Below, piece after piece: positions 34,960 through 45,645 of a DNA stretch of 64,000 bases. A program made the position numbers and the translations under genes. The stretch's first letter is position 1, and each line of letters begins with the position of its first letter. This DNA comes from Episyrphus balteatus. Lineage: Eukaryota; Arthropoda; Insecta; Diptera; Syrphidae. The notes beneath the pieces were generated by a model, which saw nothing but the letters and a program-made list of their open reading frames with translations, was not told the origin of the DNA and did not search any database. Location: NCBI RefSeq assembly GCF_945859705.1, contig NC_079134.1, positions 86,756,973 to 86,820,972 of the forward strand, read 5' to 3'.

Positions 34960-36188
34960 GCCCTATTTCATAAAACTACAAGACTAATAATTATTTCCGA
35001 ATTTACTTGTAGCTTGTAAGTTATCAGCAAATTTCTGTTTCATAAAGAATTGAAATAGACTAATAAATACAAGTATCGTAGACTTGTAACTACAAGCAAA
35101 TTATACAAATGTGGCGAATGTTTCTGTTTCATATAAGTATTTGCCTAAAAATTTATTAGTGATAGACTTGTAACTACAAGAAATTTTTTACAAGAGTAGA
35201 AAGACTAATAATGAAAAATATGGTGTCTATTTTTGGGTCATTTGAGGTTCGAATGTATTGCATGGATAACGTAATAGCTCTAAAGTGATCAAGAACTATA
35301 TAATCAAGAATCCACAAAAAGTTTTGGGTGTGAGTGGTTAAAAAAAGTGAACTTTTTGGTTGTCCCTTTATGAGGGCATTTGAAAGTTATTTTGCATTTT
35401 TTTTGTTAATTAGTATTGGTTAGAGGCAAAAGTTTTGGCTTTGAAATCTTTATATATTCTTTTTTCTGAAATATGCATTCAAAAAAGTTAGTCAATTTTA
35501 ATTTGGTGGCACCACTCATTTTTATAACTTAAAAAAAATGGACTTGGATTTCCATTATGACCTTTGTATATAGAATACAGACAACAAAACTTGGACATCT
35601 CATGTACCTACATACATACAATTCAAAGATTTTTTCAGAAACATCAATTATTTTAAATTATCACTCGCACCCAAAAAATGTTGGTTCTTAAATTGGCATT
35701 TAATTAACTAAATGCTTAGACCATTAATATCTTCCGAAGCGAATTTTTATCTTTCACAAACTTTCATACTAATAATTTGGTCTCGGAACTAAATTTCTTA
35801 ACAAAAAAAACTAATTCATCTTATAAACACAATTTCAAGTCATTGTATCTTAATTTTTTCAAAAAATAGACACAGATAAACCCATAATAGCCTGATGCTG
35901 GTTCAAAAACTCAAGCTTTTAGCTGCCAACCCAAAAATGTTTATTATTTTTCACAAATTTTCCTCACAATATTTTGTTTGTCGCTGCTGCTAGAGAAAAT
36001 TCGAATATTTGTTTATTATCGTTACCCTTAGTTACACTTGTAGTGTTTTAGAAGCAAAATTATTTGAATTCGCCGGACTACAAATAAATAAAAACATTTA
36101 TGAAACAGAAAACTACAACTCCATACTTTATTTGTGCTTGTAGCTACAAGTCTACAAGTACAACACTAATAGTTTTATGAAATAGGCC
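34960..36188. mobile_element. 1.23 kb DNA element in gypsy pol
   Basis: The termini GCCCTATTTCATAAAACTA and (inverted) GGCCTATTTCATAAAACTA are flanked by CCTGG at 34955-34959 and 36189-36193. Excising it with one CCTGG restores the pol frame VDYTPG to NIVADMLSRPP. Palindromic CTTGTARYTACAAG motifs recur near both ends (about 35085, 35170, 36135) and could be transposase-binding sites. No transposase was found. Confidence 0.9.
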
Positions 36189-37390
36189 CCTGGTGTATAA
36201 TCGACTTTAAAATTATATGGTTGAAGTTGAAGTGCCCAACGAGCAAGTCTACCAGTTGGTGATTTAAGGCTCATAAGCCATTTTAGCGGTTGATGATCAG
36301 TCAAAAGTGTTACTTCGCCGCCTTCTATATATCCTCTGAACTTGTTGACAGCCCAAACTATACCTAGAGCTTCTCTTTCCGTGGTAGAATAATTTCGTTC
36401 GGCTGATGTTAAAAGTCTTGAAGCATATTCTATCGGATGCTCATCACATTTCTCCCCCTGGACTAGAACTGCCCCAACAGCGTAATTGCTGGCATCTGTT
36501 TTCAAAATGAAAGGTTGACCATCGCAGGCTTGTTTGAGAAAAGGAGCACTTGTAAGCAGGGTTTTTAATGTATCAAATGAGGATTGTTCTTCTTTGTCCC
36601 ATTTCCACAAGGCGTTCTTTTTAGTTAGGTCACTTAACGGTTTTGAAATTTTTGCAAAATTTTCGATGAATCGTCGGTACCAAGAACAGGTTTGTAAAAA
36701 TGAAAGAACTTGCTTGACGTTTTTTGGCTCGGGACGTTTTTTGATGGCAGAAACTTTATCAGGATCGACTTCAATACCATGGTTGGTGAGGACATGTCCA
36801 AGGTATTTGACTACTGGACAGCAAAAATTCGACTTCCGTCTATTGACTTTTAATTTGAACAGCTTTAGCCGCTCAAAAACTAGGTGAAGGTCTTGAAGAT
36901 GATTTTCATAGGTGCTGGAACATATGATAATGTCATCTATGTATATCAATATCAACACATGAGTTAGTCCAATGCGGAATCTATCCATCATCCTTTGGAA
37001 AGTGGCTGGAGCGTTTCGTAGGCCGAATGGCATTCGTTTGAAACGAAACATTCCAAATGGTGTGATGAATGCTTTCTTGTCACAGTCTTCTTCAGCTATT
37101 TCGATTTGATAGTATCCAGATTGTAAATCCAGAGTACTTTTAAATGATGTGTTTGAAGTAGAATGAAGCAGGTCATCGATCCTTGGTAAAGGATATCTGT
37201 CTGGAATTGTGTTGCTGTTCAATTGTCGGTAATCAATGCAAACGCGAACACCTCCGTCTTTTTTAGGAACTAGAACAACGGGAGCTGCCCAAGGAGATTC
37301 GCACTCTTCGATTATCTTTTGCTTTAGCATCTTATCTAATTCGATTTTAAGTTGTTCCCTTCTTGTTGGTGATAATCTATAAGGTGTCAT
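36189..37390 (-). pseudogene. Ty3/gypsy reverse transcriptase and RNase H
   Basis: This part of pol copies the element RNA. The minus frame shows RVCIDYRQLNSNTIPDRYPL, STLDLQSGYYQI, FGMFRFKRMPFGLRNAPATF, the catalytic LIYIDDIIICS, and LGHVLTNHGIEVDPDK. RNase H follows with LKTDASNYAVGAVL, STTEREALGIVWAV and LLTDHQPLKWLM. No stop lies between 37390 and 36189. The frame ends in element-derived residues (AYFIKLLVLYL) because a DNA transposon is inserted just before RNase H ends. The domain itself looks nearly intact. Confidence 0.97.
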
Positions 37391-37392
37391 AG

Positions 37393-37639
37393 CTATCGGG
37401 TTGTTGTTGTTCGTTTGGATTTATGTGAAGCGAATGGCGTTGGTTCATCTAATGGATCAAACAGAGTGCTATGTTGTGCGAGGAGATGGTTAAGCTTTTC
37501 TCGGTCAACTTCGTTTAACTCAACGGCTTCATCAGATCGGAGCTCGATGTCTATTGACAGAATTTCTGTGAAGAAGGAATCGGGATCAAAATCTTCTTGA
37601 GTACGCACCAAACTTGGAAACAGATTTTGTTCTACAGAT
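37393..37639 (-). pseudogene. Ty3/gypsy pol, protease-RT spacer
   Basis: The minus frame TQEDFDPDSFFTEILSIDIE, then LNHLLAQHSTLFDP, is the acidic lead-in to RT. A frame break at 37390 separates it from the RT frame (SPIAMTPYRLSPTRREQ would be the natural join). The retroposon at 37640-38050 splits it from the protease side. Confidence 0.8.
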
Positions 37640-38050
37640 TTTTTTTTGTCCGTGGGTAGGTGTTGAAATCTTCAAAAGATTCTATGAGGACCGGAAAACG
37701 CGTGCTCATAGATATGTGGGACTCTTAACCACTAAAACCACCTCCTCCTCCCGATTGCAACTAAGTTCAGATGGAACTTATCTAGCAATTTATCTTTCTC
37801 GAAGTTAAGTTACGTGTTGTAGGTAACTTCCCGATGAAAGTTCTTACTGATGATATTTAAAAGTAAATAAATAACATTTGTTTTAAATTAAATCATTTAA
37901 GTAATGGTTTAAATTTTGGTATCAAAAAAACATTTTATAGGAAGTTAAACAAATAAAATCTTTAAGACATTTAAATTTATATTAATCAATGCCGATATTT
38001 TGAGATAAAGGAATTAAATTAAAAAAACAAAAAAAAAAAAAAAAAAAAAA
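37640..38050 (-). mobile_element. Retroposon insertion in gypsy pol
   Basis: ACAGATTT flanks both ends (37634 and 38050 regions), which suggests a target duplication. A T run lies at the left and a long A-rich run at the right (38025-38051). GTGGGACTCTTAACCACTAA and AATCTTCAAAAGA are shared with the 3' end of the Jockey LINE at 55985-56070, so this is a SINE or truncated LINE using the same tail. On the minus strand TTTTAGTGGTTAAGAGTCCC resembles a tRNA A-box region. Confidence 0.7.
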
Positions 38051-38844
38051 ACAGATTTGCGATCTGGACTAAGATCGGTGGGTCTCAAAGAGTCATCAAA
38101 AATCTTTTGAATGGAGTTGGGAGAATAATCATTTTTCACGGATGATGTCATCAGTCTTCTTGTTGGCAAAATCTGCACAGACTGGATGTGAATTTTATTC
38201 CCAGGCATTGGTGAAATAGGTTCTAATGCTTCATACCAAGATAAAAATGCAGATTCTTGTTTCATTATTTTTGGTGATGTTTCTTCACTTTGCTCTATGA
38301 GAGGACTGCCACGTTTCAATGATTTCTTGTATGTCTTTTGAGGTGACATGAACTCTGATGTTTTAGCGATAGGTGAAATACATTTGAACTTGGTTGTAGT
38401 TTTAAAATTTTCATTCAGAATATCTTGAAAGGGCTTGCGTATTACTTTTGTATGAGCTGTGTCGAAGAAAACAAAAGTTTTCTCTGGCTGATCGGCAAAA
38501 TACCACATTCTTTGTCCTAGATCCAAGACAATTCCATTTTGCTCAAGAAAGTCAATTCCGATTAAAGTTCTGTTGTCAGTTGCTTTCGGAAGAATAATAA
38601 ATTTAATTGGACGTAATCGATTGCCAATTATAATATTTGTGTCCGCAATATAAACTTCTTGTGTAGAAGCTCCTCCATCAGCAAGAGTTATGGTGGTATC
38701 AGCTTTTTGAAATTTAGAGCCGTTCCGGAGGAGATGCAAGAAAAGTTCTCTTCCAGCTACGCTTGTCCTGGCAGCAGTATCTATGTACGCTAAACCAGTT
38801 TCACCATGAGCTGTTATAGATATTGTTGGAAGATCTGTGCCCAA
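38051..38844 (-). pseudogene. Ty3/gypsy aspartic protease region
   Basis: The minus frame shows AYIDTAARTSVAGRELF, where DTAA stands at the DTGA/DSGA active-site position. It continues with LADGGASTQEVY, FIILPKATDNRTLIGIDFLE and VLDLGQRMWYF. The ILG-like block is LIGIDFL. A long low-similarity linker follows toward RT. The frame is the same as the gag frame upstream, separated by one TAA at 38920-38922. The Ala in place of Gly may be a lineage feature or a mutation. Confidence 0.88.
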
Positions 38845-38922
38845 TGATGTTTTTATGCAGTTGAAAGATACCGTGGATGGCCCTTTTGGTAGATCCTTGC
38901 AAGTTGGACAGTTAGATCTGAC

Positions 38923-39662
38923 TTATCCGGGCGCTTTGCAATTGTAGCAGTGAAGCTTGGATACAACTGTTTGGGTAACATTCGGGTTCTTTGAAAGATC
39001 GTGTCTAGCCTTTTTTCTACATTCATTGATTGTATGGCCAGTATACTTGCAAAAGTTACATTTTTTGGGTTTGATGTTGTCTAATGCTGCTGGTTCATGC
39101 ACAGCTTCTTTTTCAAAGATTGAAAGTTCAACCACCCTTGCCTTGGATAAAAGTTCTTTAAAGGTTGTGATGCTTTCCCGGGGTACACCGTCTCTGATTT
39201 GAAGGCTGAGCAGACCATACACTAGATCAATCATCATTGGTTCTTTTGGGGCTGGCTCAGGAAGTTTTGCTAACAAGGCTCGTTTCTTGCAAATGAAGTC
39301 ATCAGTTGATTCTTTTTGTTTCTGATTTGTTGCAAAAAGTTCCATATAAATTCGATATGCAGGTGTACTTGGAGCGTATGCACTACGTAGCAATGATAAC
39401 ACATCGCTCCATTTTGTTGCTTCTTTTTGTACACCCTGCCACCAATTCACAGCATTATCTTCTAGCAGTAACGGAAAACCTTTAACGGCGTCTTCATCAA
39501 GACATTTATTGTGGCAATGAAACCTTCCACCGCCTCTGTGTTTCGCTCTCCCTTAAACCTGGCCGTGCAGTTGGAAAAACTTCCTTTTCTGACCTGGTTT
39601 TGGTTTTGTTTTTGAATGGCTTCCATGAATTTCTTGAACTGGAAGTCTGTGAATTGTGCCAT
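38923..39662 (-). pseudogene. Ty3/gypsy gag, Arc-like
   Basis: This is the capsid protein of the element. From ATG at 39660-39662 it reads MAQFTDFQFKKFMEAIQKQ, TARFKGERNTEAVEGFI, then after a frameshift near 39470 GFPLLLEDNAVNWWQGVQ, APSTPAYRIYMELFAT, LVYGLLSLQIRDGVP and a CX2CX4HX4C knuckle (CNFCKYTGHTINEC). This architecture is that of the Ty3/gypsy gags related to insect Arc. A second knuckle, CYNCKAPG, is cut by an in-frame TAA exactly where the third zinc ligand should be. The frame then continues VRSNC into the protease. Confidence 0.9.
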
Positions 39663-39711
39663 TTTTATTTGACTTCAGGCTGTATTTTGAGAATTTGAAA
39701 CTGATCCACTA

Positions 39712-39722
39712 GTTGGGCGCCA
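39712..39722 (-). promoter_or_regulatory. Primer-binding site, tRNA-Lys type
   Basis: On the minus strand TGGCGCCCAAC lies two bases inside the 5' LTR. It is complementary to the 3' end of animal tRNA-Lys (GTTGGGCGCCA). Confidence 0.85.
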
Positions 39723-39724
39723 AT

Positions 39725-40480
39725 TGTAGGACCAGATTTTCGTCCTTGGATTTTTTGTGGGTGTGACTACACACTATTGTGCAGTATCAGTCCTCAAAGT
39801 CTTCAAATTTATGTCACAATGTTGACAATCGCAGCTTTGTTTATTTATACTGAGGCGCTTATACTGTCCGAAGACCGTAGTAAACGTTGAACAGAATAAA
39901 TGAACAAAGGTATTAAACAAAAAAAAAGAAAACAACAACAATAAGAACAAGAGAAAAAAAGAAAAAAAACGAAACGTTGTTGTATTTTAACAAAGAATGA
40001 AACAATTTTATTTAACAATAAGAAAGAGAAAATTAACAAGGAAAAAATTAAATGAAAGTTAATGAAAATTAAATGAATAGCAACTATAAACGTTGTTGAA
40101 ATAATTTTATGAAATTATTTAGGCGCTTTGAAGAAAACGTCGTAAATAAAAAAATTAATTAAACGAATCGAAGTTGTCTCAATATCAGGGCCTCTGGTGT
40201 AATATTTTTTTGAGAACGTTAGCGCTAGGCAACCTTTGCTCAATGAAATACTAAACAAGAGTGATTTGATTTAAATTTGATTCTGCCTTTTATATGATTT
40301 TTTAGAAATAATTTATTTATTTTTAAATCATCGAAGTCTATGTTGCTAAATGTAAAGTATTTTAGAGTGTTTATACACAAAGTAGTAATTTTGAATTAAT
40401 AAAGATTTGAATGACTTATAATAACAATATGAACATTAAAATGAAGATTACATGTAACAAAATTAAACGGATATCTTATA
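39725..40480 (-). repeat. 5' LTR of Ty3/gypsy element
   Basis: 756 bp, nearly identical to the other LTR minus its MITE. I saw a handful of substitutions by eye, so the insertion is fairly young. On the minus strand it ends ...GGTCCTACA. Confidence 0.95.
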
Positions 40481-40620
40481 AATTTATATTTAATCTTATA
40501 GTTCTTTCAATGCTGTTAAATAAATTGAAATGTGTGTTTGTGTTGTAAATACAAATCAACTAATTGTTGTTGTAAGTTTTGTTGACTTATGTATAATAAT
40601 GTACATTAATTTATAATTTT

Positions 40621-40689
40621 TCAATAAAGGCCTGATGAAGAGTGTATTCATGCTCGAAACGTTGTAACCATATAAAAATCTTTTATTGA
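40621..40689 (+). ncRNA. Hammerhead-ribozyme-like motif, right arm
   Basis: CTGATGA (40632-40638) and CGAAAC (40655-40660) match the two conserved hammerhead core strands. The 17 bases between can form GAG/CTC plus TG/CA with a bulge, as stem II. TCAATAAA (40621-40628) pairs with TTTATTGA (40682-40689) as a possible stem I, and GTTGTAAC gives only a minimal stem III. Such cores are known from Penelope-like elements and retrozymes. Junctions between the stems are loose, so activity is uncertain. Confidence 0.35.
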
Positions 40690-41745
40690 CCTGGAGCCTG
40701 CATCAAAGTTTTTCATATAAATTATTATTCAATGTCAAAACCAAAAAGTGTTAGAGCTAGATTATTTAATATCAAAACTTGGAAATTTCTGTAAAGCTTC
40801 TCTAAATTCATTAAACAGGCTTATCCGACAAACAAGCTTTCTTCGTTTAAGTTTCTTTAAGAGTATTTAAACAACTTATTAGAAGTTGTTAAACAAGTCC
40901 GAACTTCTATAAGCAGTCAAATTCTGAAGCAAGCTCAATACAAGCTGTTTAAAGAGGAGATCCTGCGAGATTTTAATTTACAGAAACTGTTGTGCTAGTT
41001 GGGTAGATTGGTGGACTACCACGAAGCAGAGACGAAGTACTTTTAAAATTATTATTAATATAGGTATACTAAAAACTAATGGAATATTATATATAATTCC
41101 AGATACAACAATAAAATGCATGATCTTAAATCAAATCAAAACCATTTAAAAAACAATATTCTTTTTGTTTTTATAGTTGTTTTTTTAATTTTGATAAGAC
41201 ATGTGTAAAAGAACTATACAAGCTCTTCCGAAGCTATCTGTCAAATCTCAAAGCTTCGGTAGATCTTCGGTGAAGCTTCGTTTAAGCTTCTTAGAGACAT
41301 TATAAGTACATTCTTATAAAGGGCCAAACTTGTATAACGTTCTCCTTTTCCCATGCCCAACAATTTTACTAAAGTTAAAAGGAATCTGAAGTGTAGCTTC
41401 GGTAATACCTTTACCAAAGCTGAAATGTTAGTTGGGTAAGGAACTAGCAAGCATTTCCGTTCAGAAATTTCCAAATTGATTCACATAAATTAACAAAACC
41501 TTCATTTATGAATTCATTTCTAAACCTTTTTGAATCCTTTTTCCATTCACTTAAGCGAATGTAAATAGAAAGCTTAAGGAATAATTCACGATTCTTTTCT
41601 GAATCATATTAATGGGTAAAATATTATTCATTCACATTTGATTCACAGAATATTTTTTGAATAGCCTACTCCTCACATAAAATTAATGTTTCATGAACGT
41701 TCGCATAAGGTTTGCTGGGGAACAATTTAATCGCGTTAATAAGTA

Positions 41746-41910
41746 GTGTTTTTTATTACGATCGGTCTAAACTGGACAAAAAACGCAGTCTGGGCTAAGC
41801 AGTTTACATGTAAGTATAACATGCCTTAGCCCCTTGGACTTAGCTAAGCCGAGGGACTAAGGTGTTGTTGTATTTAACATGTAAATTGCTTAGCCGAGAC
41901 TACGTTTTTT
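41746..41910. mobile_element. Fragment of the AGGTGTG-type MITE family
   Basis: GTGTTTTTTATTACGATCGG and GTCTGGGCTAAGCAGTTTAC match the family seen complete at 32352-32811. The outer terminus is missing on the right. Confidence 0.7.
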
Positions 41911-42085
41911 TCACACCCATTATATTCTTTACTTCCAATATTTAATAAATTCACAAACTTAAAAGAAACGATTAAACTTGCGAGTTGGTGCACCGCATAA
42001 ACTCATATTTAACGAATCAGAAATAGGCGGAAAAATTAAGCTCACCGAATTCAGTTTATAACACTCCATCACATCCCTGTTTCAT

Positions 42086-43188
42086 GAGAAACGTCAGATC
42101 AAGTTAGAACAGTCATTTAAAGGTCAGTTGTCAAAATAAAAAAAAAACAATTTGTAAATTGTGTGAATTTTTAGTTCATCGTTTCTCGTTTATATTTTTT
42201 CTTTTTTTTTTGTGTTTTTACTATGAAAAATATTATTACTAATTACACACATGATATTTGATATTTGTGCCCATGATTATGAAAGTGGACTAAGTTACTT
42301 TTTGCATTGTTTGAAGAAAAACTTACATAATAATTTTCTTATAACGATTTAATTATATTTCTTTTATGAAATCACTAGAGGAGCAATAAAGAGTTTATTT
42401 ACTGCAATGTCGCTTTTAAATAAACTTTACCCCTTAAATAATAATTATTTTTAGGCTAGATTTAACGTCATTCTTAGGAGTGACTTAGTCCACTTTCATA
42501 ATTAAGGGCTTATTTATAAACAGTACCGTCAGAGTAAAAAGTAAAACTTTTAACGCGTTTACATGAGTACACCCAAGTTTTTTTTTTGTACAATGCACGG
42601 TTCTTGCACTATAGGTCATATGACTTGAGTTTGGTATTGGAAAAAGTTCACACAGTTTTGAGTCGGAAATTAGAAATAAAGACTAGAAAAGGTGACACGA
42701 AGTCTGCCGGGTCAGCAAACTTCAATTGATTTGTCAGCTTTCCAACTAGAAATATCAGAAAAAGCTGAAAATTGGCTGAAAAAAGTAGACTTAGGTTCTG
42801 TGATTTTTAGAATATTTTTAGTACTTTTTTTGTGACATTTTTGAATTTGCTAATATCATTCTTCATGTGAATTTGTATTCGAAACATTTTGCACTGCTCT
42901 GTGTGATTTTTTAAACTTTTAAAAATAAGAAAAAAAGAAGTATCATACGGGCTTTATTAACTCAGCAGTTTTTTAATGTACCGAAGCCTTTTTTATAAAT
43001 TTGGTTCACTTCATAAAAATTGGCGAGTTAACATGAAATTCATTTGGGCACTTTCTGGACTGAAATATGAAATCTGTCAATTTTTTAAGAGGGAGAATGG
43101 AATCCTCTCAAAAACCACAGAAGCTAAAGAACAAAAATATCTGATACTCTTATTATTATTATTAAATTAAATTTTTTTTTTTCGAAAT
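42086..43188. other. Unannotated AT-rich stretch
   Basis: No gene or repeat is supported. The 64-codon frame at 42976 shows no domain. Confidence 0.4.
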
Positions 43189-43310
43189 GCTTTTCATCAG
43201 GATCACGATTCGTGATCCGGATGAAAAGCAAGATCACGATTCGTGATCCTGATGAAAAGTAAGATCACGATTCATTATCCTTATAAAAAGCAAAATCTCA
43301 TGAGAACTAA
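43189..43310. repeat. Three 31-bp units with palindromic cores
   Basis: GATCACGATTCGTGATC begins at 43201, 43232 and 43263 (third unit diverged). Each core is a near-perfect palindrome. The first sits in a longer hairpin, TGCTTTTCATC ... GATGAAAAGCA (43189-43230). Confidence 0.9.
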
Positions 43311-43663
43311 ATGGTAAATAAGCATTAAGTTGTAGATTAAAAATCAAACGCCTAAAAACTCACATTTTATAAGAACAACGTTTGGAAAATATGAAAAACA
43401 AAAAACATAAATTTATTTTTTAGATAATTGGAAAAATTTTAAATATTACAAATAATACAATACAATAAAATGAAAATAAAAACTAATTTCAACAGGATGC
43501 TATGCTCAGAAATTTGGTGCTCGTGGCTATGGTCATCTTGGAATATCATCAATGGGGCTGACATCTGATATAAAAGATGCTGAGTGGCAAAGGTATCAAC
43601 GAAATGTTTGTATGTCTATGTAGTGTAAAGAAATATCCTTGCATAGATTAAAATGAGACATAT

Positions 43664-43773
43664 TAGGCTTGTTCGTTGTTCCCCGCTCCAGGGCGGTCTG
43701 AGCGATGTCAATCAACTGTCAAAAAAATTTGTATTGTTCGGGTTTTTATTTTACATCGAACACTTTAGACCTA
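43664..43773. mobile_element. Half-length MITE, family of 24349-24585
   Basis: TAGGCTTGTTCGTTGTTCCC, then GTCAATCAACTGTCAAAAAA and TTTACATCGAACAC match the right half of the 24349-24585 MITE in inverted orientation. Both ends begin TAGG. Confidence 0.8.
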
Positions 43774-44771
43774 TATTTCATCATCTGATTTTTGTTTTGA
43801 CATTTCGTTTATTTATGTAGTTTCTTATTTCGTAAATAAAATTTATAATAATGAGCAATAATAACAAAAAAATCATACACGGTTAAAAATTCTGGACTAT
43901 TTTTTAATACTTTTTGGGTTACATATATGTCTACACCAGAAATGTAATAAAATTTAATACAAGTATTAAATTTTTTTAGTTAATACAAAATGTATTAAAA
44001 TGTAATATAGTTGTATTAAAACATAATATGTTTATATTAGAATTTAATACCATATGTATTAAATTTCATGTATTGCATATTAAAATTTAATCTTTTTATA
44101 TTAATTTCTAGTAAGAATTTTATTAAAAGATAATGCAAAAATGTTTAAATTCAATACAAAATGTATTTAAAGTTAATAAAATGTATTCTTTTCCTAAATT
44201 CATTACTGAAAATAAATATTAATCATAAATAATAAAATAATGGTGATATTATTGTCTCTATTTTATCTGTTTCACAAACTGTGGCATGTAAAATCTTACT
44301 GTCGATCAAATTTCATCTGCAATGCAGCAATGCAGGCGTTTTGCTTCGAAAAAACACAAAGCGCCTTCAAATAAGTACATATTTACAGTTTTTGATTAAA
44401 TTTTTTTTTAGAAAAGGTACCTCAAAAAATGGATTTTTTTCTTTTTTTAAAATGGCTGCCGGCGTCGTTTGATTAAATTTTAATATTCTTGTATTACAAT
44501 TTCATACTTTTTATATTAGTTTAAAAAAAAAATTGTATTACATTTGAATACAATATATATTAAAATGTAATACAATTATATTAAAATGTAATAAAATTAT
44601 ATTAAAATGTAATACAATATATTAAAATGTAATACAAAAATATTAAAATCTAATACAGCGGTATTAAAATTCAATACAAGATTAGAATTTACCACGGAGG
44701 TTATTTTCTAATAATTTTTGTATTACAAGTAGTAAACTTAATACTTAAATATTGAAATTTAATACAAATAA

Positions 44772-45441
44772 AATGCACGACTGGGTTGCACGTACTTGCT
44801 CTTGGAGTTAAAGTTGCTTAAATTTTTATAGAAATTTGGAAAAAAAAATAAAATTCGATTAAAAAAAAGAAAAATAAAATAAAATCTGAAATTAAATTGC
44901 CCTCCAAAACAAGTATTCAGTTTTGATTGATATATTAACTTGCATTTTTAGAAAAAAAATTTTCAAAATCGTTAGAGCCGTTTTTTAAAAAAACAATTTT
45001 TTATAAATAATTTTTTAGAAAAAAAGTTTTAAAATAAAATTGTAATGCCATTTTGTAGAAATCACTAATCAACATCTAAAAACAAAATTAAAAAAAAATT
45101 CAATGTCCCGTTTTTTAAATTTGATTTTTCAAAAAAAAAATTTCAAAATTTTTTTAAAAATCCAAAAATCCGAATTAATACCGTTAATAATGATTTTCAA
45201 AAAAAAAATTTTTCATTACAAGATAGACCCTAGCTTAAAACTAACATTTCGAGATATTTCAATTTTACTAAAATCGGTATATGACAAGTACCGTTATTTT
45301 TAGTCCAAAAAAACTAATTCCAAAAACTCCTCTGGAGGGTCGCCAAATAACGCTACATACCAAGTTTGACATTAATCGGTGCAACCGTTTAGGCTGTAGC
45401 TCCTTATACAGACAGACAGACAGACTGACAGACAGACAGGC

Positions 45442-45489
<48 letters not shown>

Positions 45490-45540
45490 GGACTTCCGGG
45501 ACCCACGTTTTTGGCATTGTCTACCATCGTAATGTCATGG
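44772..45540. mobile_element. Possible nested element with TGCACGACTGGG terminus
   Basis: TGCACGACTGGGTTGCACGT followed by ACTTGCTC matches the inverted right end of the 59327-59911 element. The rest contains a stretch ending in a CAGA microsatellite and CGGACTTCCGGGACC. The right boundary is uncertain. Confidence 0.5.
45411..45489. repeat. (CAGA)n microsatellite
   Basis: About 19 tetranucleotides with two or three substitutions. The local frame encoding RQTDRQTD is a consequence of the repeat. Confidence 0.97.
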
Positions 45541-45645
45541 AAAAATGTTATCTCAATTTGTTTTTTTTGTACGAATGCATAACTTGATATATAGTACCTA
45601 TATCGCTGTATTAAAAAATACTCCAGAATTTTTAACCGTGTACAA

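Larger units (their letters stand above)
40485..42085. repeat. Right arm of the large inverted repeat
   Basis: Mirror of 29665-32251. It carries the hammerhead-like motif at its inner end, CTTCCGAAGCTATCTGTC (41226, inverted relative to the left) and AACGATTAAACTTGCGAG near the outer end. It also has a fragment of the AGGTGTG MITE family. No protein was recognised. Confidence 0.8.
43876..45642. mobile_element. 1.77 kb element with ~35-bp TIRs and AT-rich internal repeats
   Basis: TACACGGTTAAAAATTCTGG at 43876 is inverted at the right end (45608-45642). The match extends through TATTTTTTAATAC. Inside, TTAAAATGTAATACAA-type units repeat irregularly over 43900-44200 and 44490-44770. No transposase is seen. 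A second element appears nested from about 44772. Confidence 0.85.

Noticed and set aside
45281..45532. Protein with RQTD repeats
   Set aside because: It is produced by the (CAGA)n microsatellite.
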